Origin: Actinomycetes bacterium
Lineage (GTDB): Bacteria > Actinomycetota > Acidimicrobiia > Acidimicrobiales > RAAP-2
Assembly (NCBI GenBank): GCA_021849435.1
Contig: JAJZSX010000111.1
Span: 1-7,551 of the forward strand
DNA length: 7,551 nucleotides
Direction of reading: 5' to 3'
The position numbers and the translations under genes are program-made. The notes below the pieces were generated by a model. It did not search any database, had not been told where the DNA came from, and worked only from the letters and a program-made list of their open reading frames with translations. How positions within the stretch are numbered: the stretch's first letter is position 1; each line of letters starts with the position of its first letter. Below, one piece after another: positions 5,720 to 7,551 of the stretch.

Positions 5720-7300
5720 GTGTCCCGCGAACGTGTTTCCGACAACCAGATCAGCGGCGCCTTCGGGACCATCGCCGAGCACGACTCGGGCGCGCGCCGT
5801 GGCGTGCGCGCGCGCCTGCTGACGCTTCTCGCCATCATCGGACCGGGTCTCATCGTGATGGTTGGGGACAACGACGCCGGTGGCGTCTCGACGTACGTCC
5901 AGGCTGGTCAGAACTTCGGGTATTCGTTGTTGTGGACGCTGCCACTCCTGATCCCAGTACTGATTATCAATCAGGAAATGGTTGCGCGGCTGGGAGCGGT
6001 CACCGGCGTCGGACACGGCCGGCTGATTCGCGAGCGCTTTGGTCGTCGCTGGGGCAACGTCTCGATCGGTTCGATCCTCCTACTCAACTTTCTCATCATC
6101 ATCACCGAATTCATCGGGATATCACTGTCGATGCGTTACTTCGGCGTGTCGCCGTACCTCTCGGTGCCGGTGGCGGTCTTCGTGCTCTTCGCCGTGACGG
6201 CCACCGGGTCCTTCCAGCGTTGGGAGCGGTTCATGATGCTCTTTGTTGCCGTCAATTTTCTCGTCATTCCTCTCGTGGTCCTCGCGCACCCTCGTCTGCA
6301 CGCCGTCGTCAGCCACGCCGTCTCGCCCAGCGTGCGGGGTGGTGTCACGTCGTCATCGGTGTTGCTCATCATCTCGATCATCGGGACAACCGTCGCGCCC
6401 TGGCAGCTTTACTTTCAGCAATCCAACATCGTCGACAAGAGAATCACCCCGCGATGGCTGAACTACGAGCGGATCGACACCGTCCTTGGCAGCTTCATCG
6501 TCGTCATCGGCGCGGGCGCCCTCGTCGCCGTAGCCGCCGCAGGGCTCTCCGGGCACGGCGGAACGAACAGCTACATCAACGCACTGGAGGTGGCCCACGG
6601 GCTTCGCCGCTACGTCGGGCATGGTTCGGGTGCACTGTTCGCGATCCTGCTGCTCAACGCGTCCGTCATCGGTGCGGCCGCGGTCACTCTCGCGAGCTCC
6701 TACGCCCTCTCGGACCTCTCGGGCGCGCGCCAGTCGCTCAACTCACGTCTGGTTGAAGCGAAGGGCTTTTACAGCGTCTTCGCGGGCCTGCTGGTCGTGG
6801 CCGGGGCCGTCACCCTAATTCCTGGCGCGCCCCTCGGACTGATCACTCTCGCGGTGCAGGCCATGTGCGGATTGATGTTGCCAAGCACCACAATCTTCGT
6901 GCTGTTGCTGTGCAACGATCGCGAGGTCCTGGGTCCTTGGGTCAACGGGCGACTCCTCAACGCGGCTGCGAGCGTCGTTGTGACCGTGCTCGTCGTGCTG
7001 TCGATCGCCATGATGGTGTCCACACTCTTCTCATCGGTGAACGTCATTGCCTTGCTGAAGTTCCTCTCGATTGCCGCGGTCGTGGGACTCGTGATTGGCT
7101 TGCCACTGGCCTGGCGTCGGCGCGGTCTTGAACCCGTCTACGGCGTCGACCGGCGAGACTGGCGTACACCACGGCTCACGTTGCTTGCGCCGCCGCCGGC
7201 GACGCGTTCGCGGCGGGTGCTCTTTGGCGCGGTGGGCACCTACCTGGCTGTTGCGGGTGTGCTGCTGGCTGTGCGAATCATCCAACTCGCCTCCTCCTAA
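5720..7300 (+). CDS. Nramp (SLC11) family transporter with an NRMT-like, probably Mg2+, substrate site
   Basis: A 526-residue inner-membrane protein with about 12 hydrophobic helices (the first near residues 33-50, the last about 501-523). Helix 1 aligns without gaps to MntH: GPGLIVMVGDNDAGG (41-55) replaces GPxF...DPGN, then QAGQNFGYSLLW. Asp52 is kept, but Pro is Ala53 and the metal-binding Asn is Gly55. In helix 6, GTTVAPWQLYF (222-232) replaces the usual MPH motif, so Met is Ala226 and His is Trp228. Classical Nramp proteins use Asp, Asn and Met to bind Mn2+ or Fe2+. The NRMT branch has Gly and Ala at the latter two positions and carries Mg2+, as I recall from the EleNRMT structure. Mg2+ uptake is therefore the best prediction; loose divalent transport is possible. 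The start is GTG at 5720. The MgtE-type sensor gene is 159 bases upstream and probably works with it. No terminator is evident downstream. Confidence 0.9.
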   Translation: MSRERVSDNQISGAFGTIAEHDSGARRGVRARLLTLLAIIGPGLIVMVGDNDAGGVSTYVQAGQNFGYSLLWTLPLLIPVLIINQEMVARLGAVTGVGHGRLIRERFGRRWGNVSIGSILLLNFLIIITEFIGISLSMRYFGVSPYLSVPVAVFVLFAVTATGSFQRWERFMMLFVAVNFLVIPLVVLAHPRLHAVVSHAVSPSVRGGVTSSSVLLIISIIGTTVAPWQLYFQQSNIVDKRITPRWLNYERIDTVLGSFIVVIGAGALVAVAAAGLSGHGGTNSYINALEVAHGLRRYVGHGSGALFAILLLNASVIGAAAVTLASSYALSDLSGARQSLNSRLVEAKGFYSVFAGLLVVAGAVTLIPGAPLGLITLAVQAMCGLMLPSTTIFVLLLCNDREVLGPWVNGRLLNAAASVVVTVLVVLSIAMMVSTLFSSVNVIALLKFLSIAAVVGLVIGLPLAWRRRGLEPVYGVDRRDWRTPRLTLLAPPPATRSRRVLFGAVGTYLAVAGVLLAVRIIQLASS

Positions 7301-7311
7301 TCTCGTGGGGT

Positions 7312-7327
7312 TGTCACCTGATGTCAC
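7312..7327 (+). repeat. Tandem TGTCAC repeat, possible insertion-sequence end
   Basis: TGTCAC occurs at 7312-7317 and again at 7322-7327, a 10-base period (one DNA turn), between the transporter stop and the transposase start. IS607-family transposases are known to bind several copies of a short motif at each element end, and these elements lack terminal inverted repeats. The left end of the element should lie in 7301-7351, so these repeats are candidates. The preceding GGGG (7307-7310) could include the GG core used by the family. Two copies only, so weak. Confidence 0.3.
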
Positions 7328-7351
7328 ACCACACCGCAAGACTATGAAGTA

Positions 7352-7551
7352 ATGAATTTGAGTGAGTGGGCCAACATTCAGGGGATACACCCTCAGAGTG
7401 CCTACCGGTGGTTGCGAGAAGGAACGCTGCCGATCCCCGCACGAAAGACGGGGCGACTTATTCTCGTCGGCGATCTCGAAACGTCAAGCCCTGATACGGG
7501 CATTACCGCCGTCTACGCTCGCGTCTCTGCGGGCGACCAACGAGCCGACCC
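7352..7551 (+). mobile_element. tnpA: IS607-family serine-recombinase transposase TnpA, N-terminal part, cut by the window edge
   Basis: Sixty-six codons are present before the sequence ends, and the frame is still open. Residues 2-30 (NLSEWANIQGIH, then SAYRWLREGTLPIPAR) form the MerR-like helix-turn-helix that IS607-type transposases carry at the N-terminus. Residues 53-66 (AVYARVSAGDQRAD) start the serine-recombinase catalytic domain, with the nucleophile Ser59 in the YARVS motif. This order, DNA-binding domain first, is diagnostic of IS607 TnpA rather than of resolvases or phage integrases. The ATG at 7352 begins 51 bases after the transporter stop. No good ribosome binding site is visible; GACTAT ends six bases before the ATG, so a leaderless start is possible. 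IS607 elements usually carry tnpB (an RNA-guided nuclease, ancestor of Cas12) downstream; it would lie outside this window. G+C is about 60% by count. Confidence 0.88.

Noticed and set aside
5713..6756. Second plus-strand frame of 347 codons inside the transporter gene
   Set aside because: Arg- and His-rich translation with no domain; the transporter frame has the helices and the Nramp motifs.
1..7551. CRISPR array, tRNA or rRNA genes
   Set aside because: No regularly spaced repeats, no cloverleaf with a GGTTCGAATCC-like arm and no rRNA-like sequence found on reading through.

Overview
The window reads as a stretch of chromosome from a high-GC actinobacterium. Hand-counted 120-base samples give about 68% G+C in the central genes and about 58-62% in the first gene. 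Two divergent genes have a TANNNT -10 box ending exactly six bases before the ATG, the layout of leaderless transcripts, which are common in Actinomycetota. No marker here fixes a genus. An acidimicrobial lineage is possible but is only a guess.

Layout: (1) 25-966 (+) encodes a Tat-exported esterase-like alpha/beta hydrolase. It converges, with a 4-base gap, on a minus-strand operon. (2) 3187-971 (-) is that operon, in transcription order: a hotdog-fold thioesterase, a FabH-type ketoacyl synthase III, and a sugar-phosphate-type nucleotidyltransferase whose GTG start overlaps the end of fabH by 10 bases. (3) 3218-4234 (+) is a low-specificity L-threonine aldolase, divergent from the operon. 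A perfect 21-bp inverted repeat lies on its start codon and on the -35 region of the operon promoter. (4) 4301-5560 (+) encodes a soluble protein made of PRC-barrel, MgtE_N and CBS domains: the Mg2+-sensing half of an MgtE channel without the pore. (5) 5720-7300 (+) encodes an Nramp (SLC11) family transporter. Its substrate-site residues are not the Mn/Fe type: DPGN has become DAGG and the helix-6 MPH has become APW. This is the pattern of the NRMT magnesium branch of the family. (6) 7352 to the end (+) is the start of an IS607-family serine-recombinase transposase, cut by the window edge.

The most interesting part is 4239-7300. A stand-alone MgtE-type sensor next to an Nramp-fold transporter with a magnesium-like site suggests a split Mg2+ uptake system, with a sensor borrowed from one family and a pore from another. 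The 159-base gap between the two genes can fold into a closed multi-helix domain followed by a strong hairpin that buries the transporter's AGGAGG ribosome binding site. That makes it a candidate translational switch. I could not match it to a known riboswitch class by eye. The functional link and the RNA are inferences; the domain content, substituted residues and complementary sequences are directly visible.
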